64,000 bases of DNA. Origin: CBDCUW01 sp965222745. Lineage in GTDB: Bacteria > Planctomycetota > Planctomycetia > Pirellulales > Pirellulaceae. The DNA lies in NCBI GenBank assembly GCA_965222745.1, contig CBDCUW010000002.1, positions 1 to 64,000 on the forward strand, given 5' to 3'. The position numbers were made by a program, and so were the translations under genes. The notes under the pieces are model-generated. The model was not told where the DNA came from. It did not search any database and was given only the letters and a program-made list of their open reading frames with translations. Within the stretch, counting starts at the first letter, position 1. Each line of letters opens with the position of its first letter. This document shows, piece after piece, positions 37,980 through 47,109 of this stretch.

Positions 37980-39852
37980 CCTCAAACAAGCGAGCGCCCG
38001 ATGAGATTTTACTCGATTTTGTGAGCGCAACGCGGTCCGCGTCGCTCGAGGCGGCGGGTGTCTTTCTGGGAGTTTGGTCTGTTCGGTTCGTGGCTTTCGT
38101 TGGTGAGTTCGTTGCGGCTGCTTGGTGTTTGAAGACACTCTTCAAACTCTTGCGCTGACTCGTTTCCCAGTCAGCATGCCCGACGCTACAGGTTCAAGCG
38201 GCTGCACAATCGGAAGAATGCCGGCGTCAGATCACGGAAACCAAGTAGACGATAAATGACACGGCGACCGTGCCGAAGTATCTGGCAGGGAATCGAAATG
38301 AACTGATCCAAGAATGTCCGAAACTCCATCCGCAAAATTCGATCACGCTCCGCTTTGTGCTTTGCTTGGTGACGACCACTGATCGGCAACAACAATCCCG
38401 ACCACGCTTTGAGCGTCCAGGCCAGGGAAGTCATTACCATGTACGACCAGTTGCTCTCCAAGTTGTCCACCGGTGCACATAGCGAACGAACGCCGCTGGA
38501 GAGTTGCGAGATCAAGTTCTCTTGATCGCAGCGCCGGTTGCATTGAAAGACGATCTCCTTCGCCGTCACGGTCGGTGGATCGTTGCTGATGTAAAAGAAG
38601 TAACGGATTTCATCGATCAATCTCGCTTCACCCTTTTCCTTGGAGATGTTCTTGCGGACTACCACCATCCGATAGTCGCGGGCGCACGCAGTCGGCCGAT
38701 AGCTGAACTCGGCGACATCCTCGCATTGCAGTTCCAAATGGGTGTAGCCGCGAAGTCGAACGATTTGACGCTTCACATTTCGGCGTTTGGCGCGAGGCGG
38801 TCCCTTCGGTTTTCGCACCTTTCGCTCCAACGGCTTCCATTCTGATTCGGCCAGATTGTCAGCGATTTCCACAAGATTCCGACGTGCTTCGTATCCGAAG
38901 TTGAACTTCACGCCGATCCGGTCCCAGCCGTCGAGATACTCCGTCTGAGAGAACTTGCAATCACCACGAATGCGAACTTTGCGAAAGCCACCTTTGACGC
39001 AAACCATGATCGCTCGGTCAAAGTACTTTGCCGCGTCACTGGCGCTGTGAGCCGAACCGGGGCGATTGACGATCGAGAAAATCTCTTTGGTATTGGCAAG
39101 AGAAACCAACAACGGATGGTATCCCCAGTCGCCTTTGTAGTTGATGTCCATGCCTTCCTTGCACTCGCCACGCGTGTTGACCAGCACGCCGTCGGCATCG
39201 ATCAACGCTTCTTCAAAGAACTCATCGTCCTGCTGCTTCCAAACGTTCAGGCGAGCCTCATCGATCGCGCGAATCAGTGCTGCGATCGAGTTCTCGTCAA
39301 ACCGCCTGCAGAAGTCACCGGCAGTAGTGGGATCCGGAATCGAATCGGCACCAATCGCATCCAGCAGAGCGGGATCATTGCGAAGCAATTCGAGATGCTC
39401 CAAACGGGTTCCGCCAGCCAGCGCGTTGATGACCAATGCCATGACATGGTCCGACTCGCGATAAGGCGCGTGCATTTTGAGCAGGCTGACGCGAGAATCG
39501 ATCTGATCGACCAAGCCGGTGTGTTGGGCGAGCTTGACCATTGCCCCAACTCCCGCATGATTGATCGCTTGAGTTCGGTCAGCAAGTTCGTACTTGATGT
39601 TGATGTCGCCAATGACGTTTCGCGGCTCAAGTCCACGGGAGAATCTTTCACGTCTGGCTTTGGCGAGTCTTTTGAGATTCTTCTGCTTGCGTTTGGCAAT
39701 CCGCTTTGAGACACTGGTCTTCACCTGAGATCTTCCATGTGTGCGAGGGTGAGTGTTGTGTGGTTACTCACTTAACCCGCAAACACGCAGGGAATCTCGG
39801 GTTTTTCATGCGCAGTTCAGAAAATACCTAATACGTGTTCGCTTGTTTCAGG
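37980..39852 (-). mobile_element. Second IS1380-type insertion sequence (1873 bp)
   Basis: Ends CCTCAAACAAGCGAGC (left) and CCTGAAACAAGCGAAC (right, reverse strand) are inverted repeats. The target duplication GCTAGT is at 37974-37979 and 39853-39858. It has one transposase gene, different in sequence from the element at 18908-20658. It splits kinase copy B. Confidence 0.9.
38186..39724 (-). CDS. IS1380-family transposase (second lineage)
   Basis: A 512-residue DDE transposase. Recognisable blocks: LALVINALAGGTRLEHLELLRND-like N-terminal region, ALIDADGVLVNTRGECKEGMDINYKGDWGYHPLL with the first catalytic aspartate, VRIRGDCKFSQTEYLDGWD with the second, and FQCNRRCDQENLISQLSSG with the glutamate. 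It starts with a very basic stretch (MKTSVSKRIAKRKQKNLKRL). Frame and length are complete, so the element may be active. It is too different from the transposase at 19056 to be a copy of the same IS. Confidence 0.9.
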   Translation of the reverse strand: MKTSVSKRIAKRKQKNLKRLAKARRERFSRGLEPRNVIGDINIKYELADRTQAINHAGVGAMVKLAQHTGLVDQIDSRVSLLKMHAPYRESDHVMALVINALAGGTRLEHLELLRNDPALLDAIGADSIPDPTTAGDFCRRFDENSIAALIRAIDEARLNVWKQQDDEFFEEALIDADGVLVNTRGECKEGMDINYKGDWGYHPLLVSLANTKEIFSIVNRPGSAHSASDAAKYFDRAIMVCVKGGFRKVRIRGDCKFSQTEYLDGWDRIGVKFNFGYEARRNLVEIADNLAESEWKPLERKVRKPKGPPRAKRRNVKRQIVRLRGYTHLELQCEDVAEFSYRPTACARDYRMVVVRKNISKEKGEARLIDEIRYFFYISNDPPTVTAKEIVFQCNRRCDQENLISQLSSGVRSLCAPVDNLESNWSYMVMTSLAWTLKAWSGLLLPISGRHQAKHKAERDRILRMEFRTFLDQFISIPCQILRHGRRVIYRLLGFRDLTPAFFRLCSRLNL

Positions 39853-41936
39853 GCTAGTTTTCTGCCGTCAGGAGAAAAAGCTAAGTCCCAAATTATAAAT
39901 GGAAATTCAATTGTTGTTTCGTTTGCACGTCGCGGATGGCCAGCATCAAGAACACGAAGAGTTTCCCCCGTGGCAACGACCAACAGTTGTTCATTCGGGT
40001 GAAGCGACATCGCAAGGACGGACTCCTTGAATTTGACTGAGTGCATGTGCGAATGCGTCTTTAGATCCAGCCAACCAACCTTGTTGGCAAGCGTCGAGTA
40101 GATCAACGTTCGCCCGTCATGCGTGGTTAGAAACTGATTCGCGAGTTCGGAGGGGAGTGGTATCATCTCCTCCAACTCAAAGGGGCGACGGACTTGGGCT
40201 CGCTTCCCCCAACTACCAACCCTCGAATCCGTTCCCAGTGTGAACATTCGCGTTCCATCGGCCGTCTGCACGATGTCACCCATTGGGTGTTTGTTGGGAG
40301 AGAATAACGACAACTGATGAGCCGACATCGAGTTTCGAAGAAAAGCATACTCCCAGCTGCGAAGAGAAGGTTCTGTACTCTCAAGTACGCGGATTGCCGT
40401 TTCCCCATCCCCACGTGCCCATTCCGAATCCGCACGCATGATTTTGGCGGCGTACGTTTGCCAGCGTGATTTTTCGGCGGCTAATTCAGCAGCTTTCTTT
40501 TCGCTTTTGGCAATTCCCGCTGAATGACGGTACGCCAATGCGAAGTAGGTTGAGACTACCGATCCAACGACAAGCACTGCGGCAATTGCAGCGAACGCAG
40601 TTACGACTCCAGAGTTGCGATTGACAAACTTCTTGATTCGATATCCACGTGAGGGGGGACACGCCTCGACTGGTTCACCATTGAGATAACGTCGAATATC
40701 TTCCGCAAACGCGTAGACCGACTCGTAGCGACGATTTCGGTCCTTCTCGAGTGCCTTCATGACGATCCAGTCTAGATCGACTTTGAGGGCAAGTCTCATC
40801 TTCTCAACGTCTGCACGAGTATCCGCGTTCTCAGCTCGCACAGTTGACATCGATGCTAGTTTCGAGCTTGGCTTCGCAGGTGTGGAATTGCAAATCCAAT
40901 CGAGGACTGCTGTTGTCTTCTCTTGTTCAAACAGTGCTTTGTCGAGTGGGTTCTGGCCGGTGAGTACTTCATAAAGAACGACGCCAAGTGAATAGACGTC
41001 CGTTCGAGTGTCAATGTCAGCATCACCACTCGCCTGCTCGGGGCTCATGTAATGAATTGTCCCCATCACCTGCCCATGGCCTGTATGAAGCGTATGGCTC
41101 GTGAGACTCTCGCCCTGTATTGCCTTCGCCAATCCAAAATCGATAACAACAACCGAAGGTTCGTCTTCACGATTGCTCACAAGAAGATTCGACGGTTTCA
41201 GGTCACGGTGAATAATCCCTCGCTGATGAGCATGAAAAACGGCCTCACAGACCGCGAGAAAGAGATTGAGTTTGTCGTTGATCGAAAGGTGGTTTTCGCG
41301 GCAATGGTCTGTGATGGGCAGTCCATCAATGAACTGCATTGAAAAGAACGGACGCCCATCTTTCGCAAAACCACGATCGTGAATCGTGGCGATCCCTCTG
41401 TGATCCAGCCTTGCTATCGCTTGAGCCTCAGCATCAAATCTCGCGACAATCTCATGACTATCCATTCCACGTTTGATCACCTTGATGGCAACGGTTCGAT
41501 TTACTGGACTAACCTGCTCAGCTAACCAGACCTTGCCCATGCCTCCCTCGCCAAGGCTCTTCACGATTTCGTATCCGGGAATCTCCGGGCGAGTGTCGTC
41601 TCTACGAACGCCATTCCTTCTTATTTGAGTGGGGGCGGACTGATTTGTCTTGTAGTCAGCTAACGCGGCGACGACAGCATCTGCGTGTAGGGGGAACCGG
41701 TGAATCAGACGTTCCCGGTTCATTGATTCTCTCAAGCTTCCAAGGCGAGCCAATTCGATGAGAACCAATTCGTAGACGAGCTGCGATCGAACGTTCTCGG
41801 GTGCTTGCAACAGAAACTGTTCGATTGACGAATGCTCAACAGCCTGACCTTGCTCAAATCGATCGATGAATTCGTTGACAAGGTTGTTGTCGGTGATCGA
41901 CAAACGATCAACATTGCGAAACGACGGCTCGCTCAT
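39853..41936 (-). pseudogene. 5' part of IS-split WD40 kinase (copy B)
   Basis: Contains the N-terminal region, a complete kinase domain (GEGGMG, AIKVIKRG, HRDLKPSN, VIDFGLAKA, MSPEQ), the TM helix (AAIAAVLVVGSVVSTYFALAY) and only the first WD40 blades before the IS; the frame ends KLALKQANTY inside the element. Identity to copy A is very high over the kinase domain. The truncated product could still be a membrane kinase with a damaged sensor part. The start codon is 9 bp after the sigma B stop. Confidence 0.88.
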
Positions 41937-41945
41937 GCATCGACC

Positions 41946-42575
41946 TCAAACAGCAAAAACTTCTTGCAGTTCGAGCCGTGCCGTCTCTAGATGGCGATAA
42001 ACCGATCGAACCTGAATTCCGAGGTGCTCAGCAATCTCGTTTCTGCCATACCCGAGTAGAGTCAGTTCCGCGATTTCTCGTGTGCGAGCAGAGGAGATAG
42101 CCGACTTGATCTCGTCAATTGATGCTCTAACGGTGAGTTCCGACTGACGGTAGTCAACTTGATCAAAGTAACCGGGCTCAAGGGCCGACGCGTTGACAAC
42201 TTTGCCAGCGCCACGTTTCAATCGATTTTCGTGATGGATGTCGTCGCGGATCTTCTTCTTGAGAATTGCAAAGACGATCTTCTCGAAGCTCTCTGTGTCT
42301 GTCAGTTCGCGATACTTTCCCTCTCTGGCACTTTTCAGAATGTAGAAAAACAAGGATTGCAACACGTCGTCGCCATCACGATGGCGAATAGGGGAGCGAT
42401 GTGCCGCGCGTTCGGTTTCCGCCCTATGCCTGGCCGTGAATTCTTCAAATAAGTCTCCGAGAGCATCTTCTTCGCCGCTGAGAAAGCGAACCAATAGCGT
42501 CGTTGCATAGCGCGATTGTTCGTCACTGTCCTGTCGATTGGCCCCGGCGTCAGAATCTCGATTTTCTTCTGTCAC
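41946..42575 (-). CDS. ECF-type sigma factor (copy B)
   Basis: 209 residues, same length as copy A. It starts with GTG at 42575; the ATG that is open upstream in copy A is out of frame here. Region 2 (YATTLLVRFLSGEEDALGDLFEEF) and region 4 (EIAELTLLGYGRNEIAEHLGIQVRSVYRHLETAR) are intact. It directs RNA polymerase to a regulon that probably includes its own cassette. Because its partner kinase is broken, this sigma factor may be uncontrolled or silent. Confidence 0.88.
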   Translation of the reverse strand: MTEENRDSDAGANRQDSDEQSRYATTLLVRFLSGEEDALGDLFEEFTARHRAETERAAHRSPIRHRDGDDVLQSLFFYILKSAREGKYRELTDTESFEKIVFAILKKKIRDDIHHENRLKRGAGKVVNASALEPGYFDQVDYRQSELTVRASIDEIKSAISSARTREIAELTLLGYGRNEIAEHLGIQVRSVYRHLETARLELQEVFAV

Positions 42576-42649
42576 GTTTTGACGTCGCTTGTCTTTATCT
42601 ATCAGGAGGGCAAATGGTTCATTCTAAACGTTGATACTGGCTTAGGTTC
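42576..42649. promoter_or_regulatory. Conserved divergent promoter region B
   Basis: 74 bp between sigma B and HTH B. GTCTTTATCTATCAGG at 42591-42606 is identical to region A, and GGCAAATG with TTCATTCTAA is also shared; a 2-bp insertion lies between them. Confidence 0.55.
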
Positions 42650-43282
42650 GTGTTGAGTCCGCGAAAGGTTGCTGTCGAACGATCTGTACGCTGTAACGGA
42701 GCCCTTGTGCGCCGGTTACGACACGCATGTGATCTGCGACAGAACGACTTGGCATCCCTCGTTGGTTGGAGCAAGCGTGTGATCCAGAAGGCTGAGGGAT
42801 CTCGCTGCGTTGATCCATCGCTCTTGCACAATCTGGCTGAGCTGTTCTCCAGCAAGGTGCGTCCGGTCACGTTCGATGAGCTTCGTGTCAGCAACGATGA
42901 CGTTGTGTCAACATTTCTGGCACTCTGGATGAATCCCGACATGCAAGACGATCCAAAACACTCGGTGTTTGCTTCGGGCGCGAAACTTCGTATTCGCGGG
43001 CAAATTGGCCTGTCATTGACTCTAGACGCAGAACAGGAATCGAGCTTTCTGAACTTCAGAGACCGGGTATTCTCGAAAATGACCCGGTCTGAGGAGGCGT
43101 CATTTAACCCCATCGTCACATGGAACGAGGCTAGAACAGAGACGATCATCTACGGTGACGATTTATTGACAATTTTGAGCAGCGGAAAGATGGCAGTCCT
43201 GCCGATCGTGTTCCGGCTGGCGATCGCGAATGGTGAGATTGCAGTCGTCGATGTGCTCTCTGGAGAAGCGCAAGTGAAATAG
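42650..43282 (+). CDS. HTH regulator with NTF2/SnoaL-like tail (copy B)
   Basis: A 210-residue paralogue of the gene at 28037. GTG start at 42650. HTH: LVRRLRHACDLRQNDLASLVGWSKRVIQKAEG; C-terminal domain FNPIVTWNEARTETIIYGDD and VLPIVFRLAIANGEIAVVDVL. Both copies keep the HTH and C-terminal domain strongly while the linker varies, consistent with conserved function. Divergent from sigma B. Confidence 0.78.
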   Translation: MLSPRKVAVERSVRCNGALVRRLRHACDLRQNDLASLVGWSKRVIQKAEGSRCVDPSLLHNLAELFSSKVRPVTFDELRVSNDDVVSTFLALWMNPDMQDDPKHSVFASGAKLRIRGQIGLSLTLDAEQESSFLNFRDRVFSKMTRSEEASFNPIVTWNEARTETIIYGDDLLTILSSGKMAVLPIVFRLAIANGEIAVVDVLSGEAQVK

Positions 43283-43408
43283 CTGAGAGTGCGCCTTCCG
43301 TGCGCGTTTTTACTGCCGAAATCTCGCACCAGCTAACCCAAGTACGACTGAAAAGAAAGTGGAACGGTCGAATTTGTGATTCTAGGACATCTGTGGCAAA
43401 GTCGCTGC

Positions 43409-43639
43409 ATGGAGGACCTTGACGTAACAGATCGACTCAAAATAGCGATTCAATCGCTTTCCATTGCTGGTGCCCAAACTGCGTTTGATGAGCCGAAACT
43501 TGCCCGCGTTTGTCGATCAGTGGCGGAAGCACTTGTCACGACGCTTGAACTCAGAGGCGGGACACAGATTGAAATCTCCATGACCGAACACGCAAAGCAG
43601 GTCGCGAAACATCTTCGCGAGTTCGCCCCTGAACAATGA
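43409..43639 (+). CDS. Small hypothetical protein (76 aa)
   Basis: ATG 43409 starts MEDLDVTDRLKIAIQSL, an amphipathic helical protein ending HLREFAPEQ. The helical pattern and acidic composition look genuine. It follows the HTH B gene on the same strand by 126 bp. Function unknown; no DNA-binding or membrane signature. Confidence 0.5.
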   Translation: MEDLDVTDRLKIAIQSLSIAGAQTAFDEPKLARVCRSVAEALVTTLELRGGTQIEISMTEHAKQVAKHLREFAPEQ

Positions 43640-43770
43640 CTCTTTGCCGACAGACTTTCAGACGAGTCTCCGCTGCCTCAGGAATGAGCTGCAAATTGCG
43701 TTTGACTGATAAGAAAACGAATCGGTTGATTTTGCGAATGACGCGTGACAATTCAAAACTTCTGTGATAC

Positions 43771-44025
43771 ATGCCACGCATGCGAGATTTGTTCGACGAT
43801 GAAAGAAGGCTGTATGCTGGCGACACCGTGTTGGGATTCAACAAAACACGATACGGAAAAAAGAAGCCTGTGGAGTCAGTAGAAATTTGTCGCGTGACCG
43901 ATACAGAGATAACAGTCTCGATTACGGCAACGTATCGAGCAAGCGACGGACGTCTCACCAGCCAACCACCAGAGTTCATCAGCTTGCCGACAAAGGATGG
44001 AGGCACCCTTTTCCTTGACGACTGA
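43771..44025 (+). CDS. Small hypothetical protein (84 aa)
   Basis: MPRMRDLFDDERRLYAGDTVLGFNKT followed by beta-rich sequence (VESVEICRVTDTEITVSITATYRA, PEFISLPTKDGGTLFLDD). The pattern suggests a small beta-barrel. An internal ATG at 43780 is an alternative start; no strong ribosome site for either. I do not recognise it. Confidence 0.45.
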   Translation: MPRMRDLFDDERRLYAGDTVLGFNKTRYGKKKPVESVEICRVTDTEITVSITATYRASDGRLTSQPPEFISLPTKDGGTLFLDD

Positions 44026-44084
44026 TTCGCGACATTGTCCACTGCAACCTTGACTCCAATTTTGGTTTCTGGCAGGAATGCCGT

Positions 44085-44294
44085 ATGACACTTACTGATG
44101 AAGACATTGGAAAGATCGCGACTCTCTTGAAGCCCATTGAAGAACGTATCGATGGGCTCGAAACCAAAATGGATCAGAGATTTGATGAAATTCAGTCGAG
44201 CATCGACCAACTCTTCAAACGTGACGAAGCTCGTGAACACGAGTACTTGGCTCTGCGAAATCAAGTCGAAGAAATCGAAAAGAAGGTTGCGTAA
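44085..44294 (+). CDS. Small coiled-coil protein (69 aa)
   Basis: MTLTDEDIGKIATLLKPIEERID then heptad-patterned residues (LETKMDQRFDEIQSSIDQLF, LRNQVEEIEKKVA), a near-continuous coiled coil. GGCAGGAA lies upstream of the ATG. Proteins like this occur widely on phages and mobile elements, often of unknown role. Confidence 0.55.
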   Translation: MTLTDEDIGKIATLLKPIEERIDGLETKMDQRFDEIQSSIDQLFKRDEAREHEYLALRNQVEEIEKKVA

Positions 44295-44363
44295 GTCCGC
44301 AATGTGAAGTGAGTGCGGGTGACCGATTGCACGCAATGATTGACTGATAAGAACAGTTATCGG

Positions 44364-44594
44364 TCAAGTTCCGAATGAGAACAGCGCACACAATACCTGA
44401 TCACGAGTCAGGGTAACTTTGCCGTCCTGAACAGAGGACAGCTCTAGCCGTGCAACGAGCAACTCGGTCATGGACGGAAGCAAGAGTTTGCGATCGCGGT
44501 TTTCCAGCTGATTCATCAGTGCGACTTCGAATCCATCGCCGAACTCAACAAGATGGTCAATCGCCTCTTTCATCTTCAGAGGTTGTGCGCTCAT
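44364..44594 (-). CDS. Small hypothetical protein (76 aa)
   Basis: MSAQPLKMKEAIDHLVEFGDGFEVALMNQ and a helical remainder. Its ATG overlaps the stop of the 49-residue gene upstream by ATGA, showing a two-gene operon. No homology recognised. The tight coupling of two small acidic proteins resembles accessory or toxin-antitoxin modules, but no toxin fold is evident. Confidence 0.5.
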   Translation of the reverse strand: MSAQPLKMKEAIDHLVEFGDGFEVALMNQLENRDRKLLLPSMTELLVARLELSSVQDGKVTLTRDQVLCALFSFGT

Positions 44595-44740
44595 GACGTC
44601 GCATCTTCATGCGTTTGGTCGGCGTTATCTGCATAACGTTCCAAAAACTCCTCGACGACAAACTCTGCGGCATCGGCAAGACACTCAGCGGCCTTGGTCA
44701 CGTCTCGTTCAAGCGATTCCGCGAGTAAGTCGTCGGCCAT
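44591..44740 (-). CDS. Very small acidic protein (49 aa)
   Basis: MADDLLAESLERDVTKAAECL to HEDATS. ATG at 44740, stop TGA overlapping the next start by 4 bp. Strongly acidic and helical. The evidence for coding is the overlap and the helical, charge-patterned composition. Confidence 0.45.
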   Translation of the reverse strand: MADDLLAESLERDVTKAAECLADAAEFVVEEFLERYADNADQTHEDATS

Positions 44741-44831
44741 GACCAACCAGTATGGAGTGTTTGCCACGTCGGAGACTCGTATCTGCCAGTGCTGCGGCAG
44801 AATACCACGTAAGCGATCTAACGCGTTCTGG

Positions 44832-45025
44832 TGTCACCGAGCGCTGAATCTCAGCCAGCGATAGGCGCTTTGGCCTTTCCACCTTTTGGGGGACGCCCCG
44901 CATTTCTTTTCACACCAAATCCCGTAAATGACTGGCGTAGGGACCTGGTGTGAAAAGAAATGCTTGGGGGGTTGGTGGCTGAGCGAAAGCGCCCATTGGT
45001 GGCCTTTTGAAAGCGCCTGATGACA
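44832..45025. mobile_element. 194-bp IS21-derived MITE
   Basis: Left end TGTCACCGAGCGC and right end (reverse strand) TGTCATCAGGCGCTTT match exactly the two different ends of the IS21 at 30594-33174. A perfect 6-bp target duplication TTCTGG flanks it (44826-44831, 45026-45031). Inside is a 17-bp perfect inverted repeat (CATTTCTTTTCACACCA and complement) and no istA/istB. Confidence 0.88.
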
Positions 45026-45317
45026 TTCTGGTCTTCCGGGGAGAAGCGGCCCTTCGTTTCTTCTGAGTAAACGATGGCCGGTTTGTGCGGCTCACTTCGC
45101 TTGCGTCTCCTCCGTTCCCGGTCCTGTTTTGCTTATTCTTTCTTCCAAAGGCCGTACGCTTGCCATGGCGTGGAATCGTCACCAACTCTGACCAGTTGTC
45201 CTATGAACTCGTGAAATCGCCTCAACTCGGTACTCATTCCGTAGAAGTATCACGATTCGAAACTCAATTCAACAAACTGGTGTGGAGCACACCACTGGTA
45301 ATGAAAGCTGTCGGTTT

Positions 45318-46097
45318 TCAGAATAGGTCTTGCTGCAATTCTCGCGGCGGCCAGAACACGCCCAGTACCAGCCAGACGTTGTACGGAAACTTCGTTCCCA
45401 TGAATAACCGAGTGTCCTTGTCTTCCCGGCAAAGCTCGCCAAGGAATTTGTCGCGAACACTCTGGGCCGCCGCCTCGTCCGATCCGAGACGATCGCTCTC
45501 GCGCAGAAAAAGCGTTCCAAGTTCCCAGTCCTCACACATGGCCGTGTGCGGCTTTTCAGAGTCTTCGCATTCGAACAGGTAGTGGAAGGTGTACGGAAGT
45601 TTGCGAAGCTCCTTCTGCTGTGGACCGAATAGCCGCAACTGAGAAAAGAGTGTTTGCCATTCTGGTTTCCATTCCGGGTCGGCTTCCCGAATCTCTAGAT
45701 CGATGACACGTTTTGGCCGAACAATCCCAAGCGACGTCTTGTTGACCTCGTGCTGGGCCTTCCACTCGTTGAGCGTGCGATGAGGCATTTGGTCAACGAT
45801 GGCTCGCCGCTCACGCCAGTTGTCCGCAGTGTCGATTCGTTCGCCAAGTAACCGAATCGAATCGAGGTTTGGGCGATAACTCTCCGGTCGATTGTCTTTG
45901 GCCGCCTTCTCGAGTTCGACCTCGATCCATTGGTATTTGTGAAACTGCTGCCAACTCGGTCGATACCGGTAATCTACCGGATAGAGCCGAATCCACTTTC
46001 CCTCTTCGGTGATTCCCGCTGTGCAAACCAGTTCCTGGTATCCCTTCGAGGGATGCGGGTAAGTCATCACCGTGATGAGAATCCTTGAGCTAGCCAC
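45318..46097 (-). CDS. Hypothetical partner of the DUF488 protein
   Basis: About 259 residues. The family start looks like RILITVMTYPHPSKGYQELVCTAGI, so a GTG at 46097 overlapping the end of the DUF488 gene is chosen; ATG 46067 would cut into the first strand. Blocks: WIRLYPVDYRYRPSWQQFHKYQWIEVELEK, PKRVIDLEIREADPEWKPEW, and LPYTFHYLFECEDSEKPHTAMCEDWELGTLF. I have seen this two-gene arrangement with DUF488 in bacterial accessory regions but know no function. The overlap implies translational coupling. Confidence 0.7.
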   Translation of the reverse strand: MASSRILITVMTYPHPSKGYQELVCTAGITEEGKWIRLYPVDYRYRPSWQQFHKYQWIEVELEKAAKDNRPESYRPNLDSIRLLGERIDTADNWRERRAIVDQMPHRTLNEWKAQHEVNKTSLGIVRPKRVIDLEIREADPEWKPEWQTLFSQLRLFGPQQKELRKLPYTFHYLFECEDSEKPHTAMCEDWELGTLFLRESDRLGSDEAAAQSVRDKFLGELCREDKDTRLFMGTKFPYNVWLVLGVFWPPRELQQDLF

Positions 46098-46962
46098 AAC
46101 TCGGACTACCAAGATGTTCGATGGGAAGGCCTGAGCGCAGTGACACTTCGTTTGCCAACCGGGAGCGATGACAGTAGTAATGGTCTGCTTCCATGCAAAC
46201 AAGAACACTTGGCTTCTCCGCCGCTAGCCGAACAACGTCGTCAATTGCCTCGCTTTCCTCAGTAAGGGTTGTTTGCTCATAGTCGGCAAAAAGCCGCTCG
46301 TACGATTCAAGACCATCAAGCTCTTGTCGTTTTTCTGAACGAATCCCGAGTTTTGGAACGTGGACATACTCGATGTCGAGGCGCCCACAGAGTCGATCGA
46401 GCGTGCTCTTGTGAAATCCGTAGCGCCGCGCGATCGGATTCATGCGGACATCCACCAATCGGCGAATGCCGTTTTCCATCAGCAGTGAAAGAAACGAATC
46501 GATTGAACGCCCTTCGTACCCAGCCGTGTACACCTTTGGCTTGACGGTGGGACGGGATGTCAGACGACGAATCTCGCTGTTAAAGGTGTAGGCTGGATAG
46601 TTTTCGTAGACGTAGTCAATGAGCTTCGTGTGGGATATTCTTCCGAACTGCTTGTGTATCCTCGCAATGTCGGCCTGTGTTTTCTGGTCGACTCCCCTCT
46701 CCACCCGAGCTTCATTGCCGAGACTCACTTCTCGGTCACCAATTGCCTCCACAAAGTTCGTGGATGCGAGCTTGTCGAGTTCCTGAAAAAGTGCAAATGA
46801 GAATGGGCCGTAGCGGTACGCCAGAAAATCGTAGAACGCGGATCCACCCTCAGACTCCGTTTCCATTCGAAGGAGGAAGCTCCACTTCGTAAGCTCCAAT
46901 CGAGTGACCGGCTTTGCAGCGACTTTCAGGAATTCGAGAAGGGCGCGTTGTCTGTTGAGCAT
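46090..46962 (-). CDS. Panacea-like plus DUF488 domain protein
   Basis: 290 residues. The N-terminal 100 resemble the Panacea/SocA-like domain (LTKWSFLLRMETESEGG, FLAYRYGPFSFALFQELDKL), often found in antitoxins and phage-defence proteins. The C-terminal part is a clear DUF488 domain: TAGYEGRSIDSFLSLLMENGIRRLVDVRMNP, FHKSTLDRLC, YVHVPKLGI, and VLVCMEADHYYCHRSRLANEV with the conserved cysteine and C-H. DUF488 function is unknown; the C-H-R cluster suggests a nucleotide- or metal-dependent site. It forms an operon with the next gene (overlap). Confidence 0.78.
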   Translation of the reverse strand: MLNRQRALLEFLKVAAKPVTRLELTKWSFLLRMETESEGGSAFYDFLAYRYGPFSFALFQELDKLASTNFVEAIGDREVSLGNEARVERGVDQKTQADIARIHKQFGRISHTKLIDYVYENYPAYTFNSEIRRLTSRPTVKPKVYTAGYEGRSIDSFLSLLMENGIRRLVDVRMNPIARRYGFHKSTLDRLCGRLDIEYVHVPKLGIRSEKRQELDGLESYERLFADYEQTTLTEESEAIDDVVRLAAEKPSVLVCMEADHYYCHRSRLANEVSLRSGLPIEHLGSPSCG

Positions 46963-47109
46963 CCTGCTTAGCGGCTCGCAATTGCGTTTGGGTTCGGACG
47001 TGACATGGCTTCGATAGTACCATGGGTTGCAAGTTCACGTCAAAGCACAAACGATGCTCGGACCAGGAGCCGGAAGATGCAAAGCCAATGCAAGCCCAAT
47101 GTCAAACCT

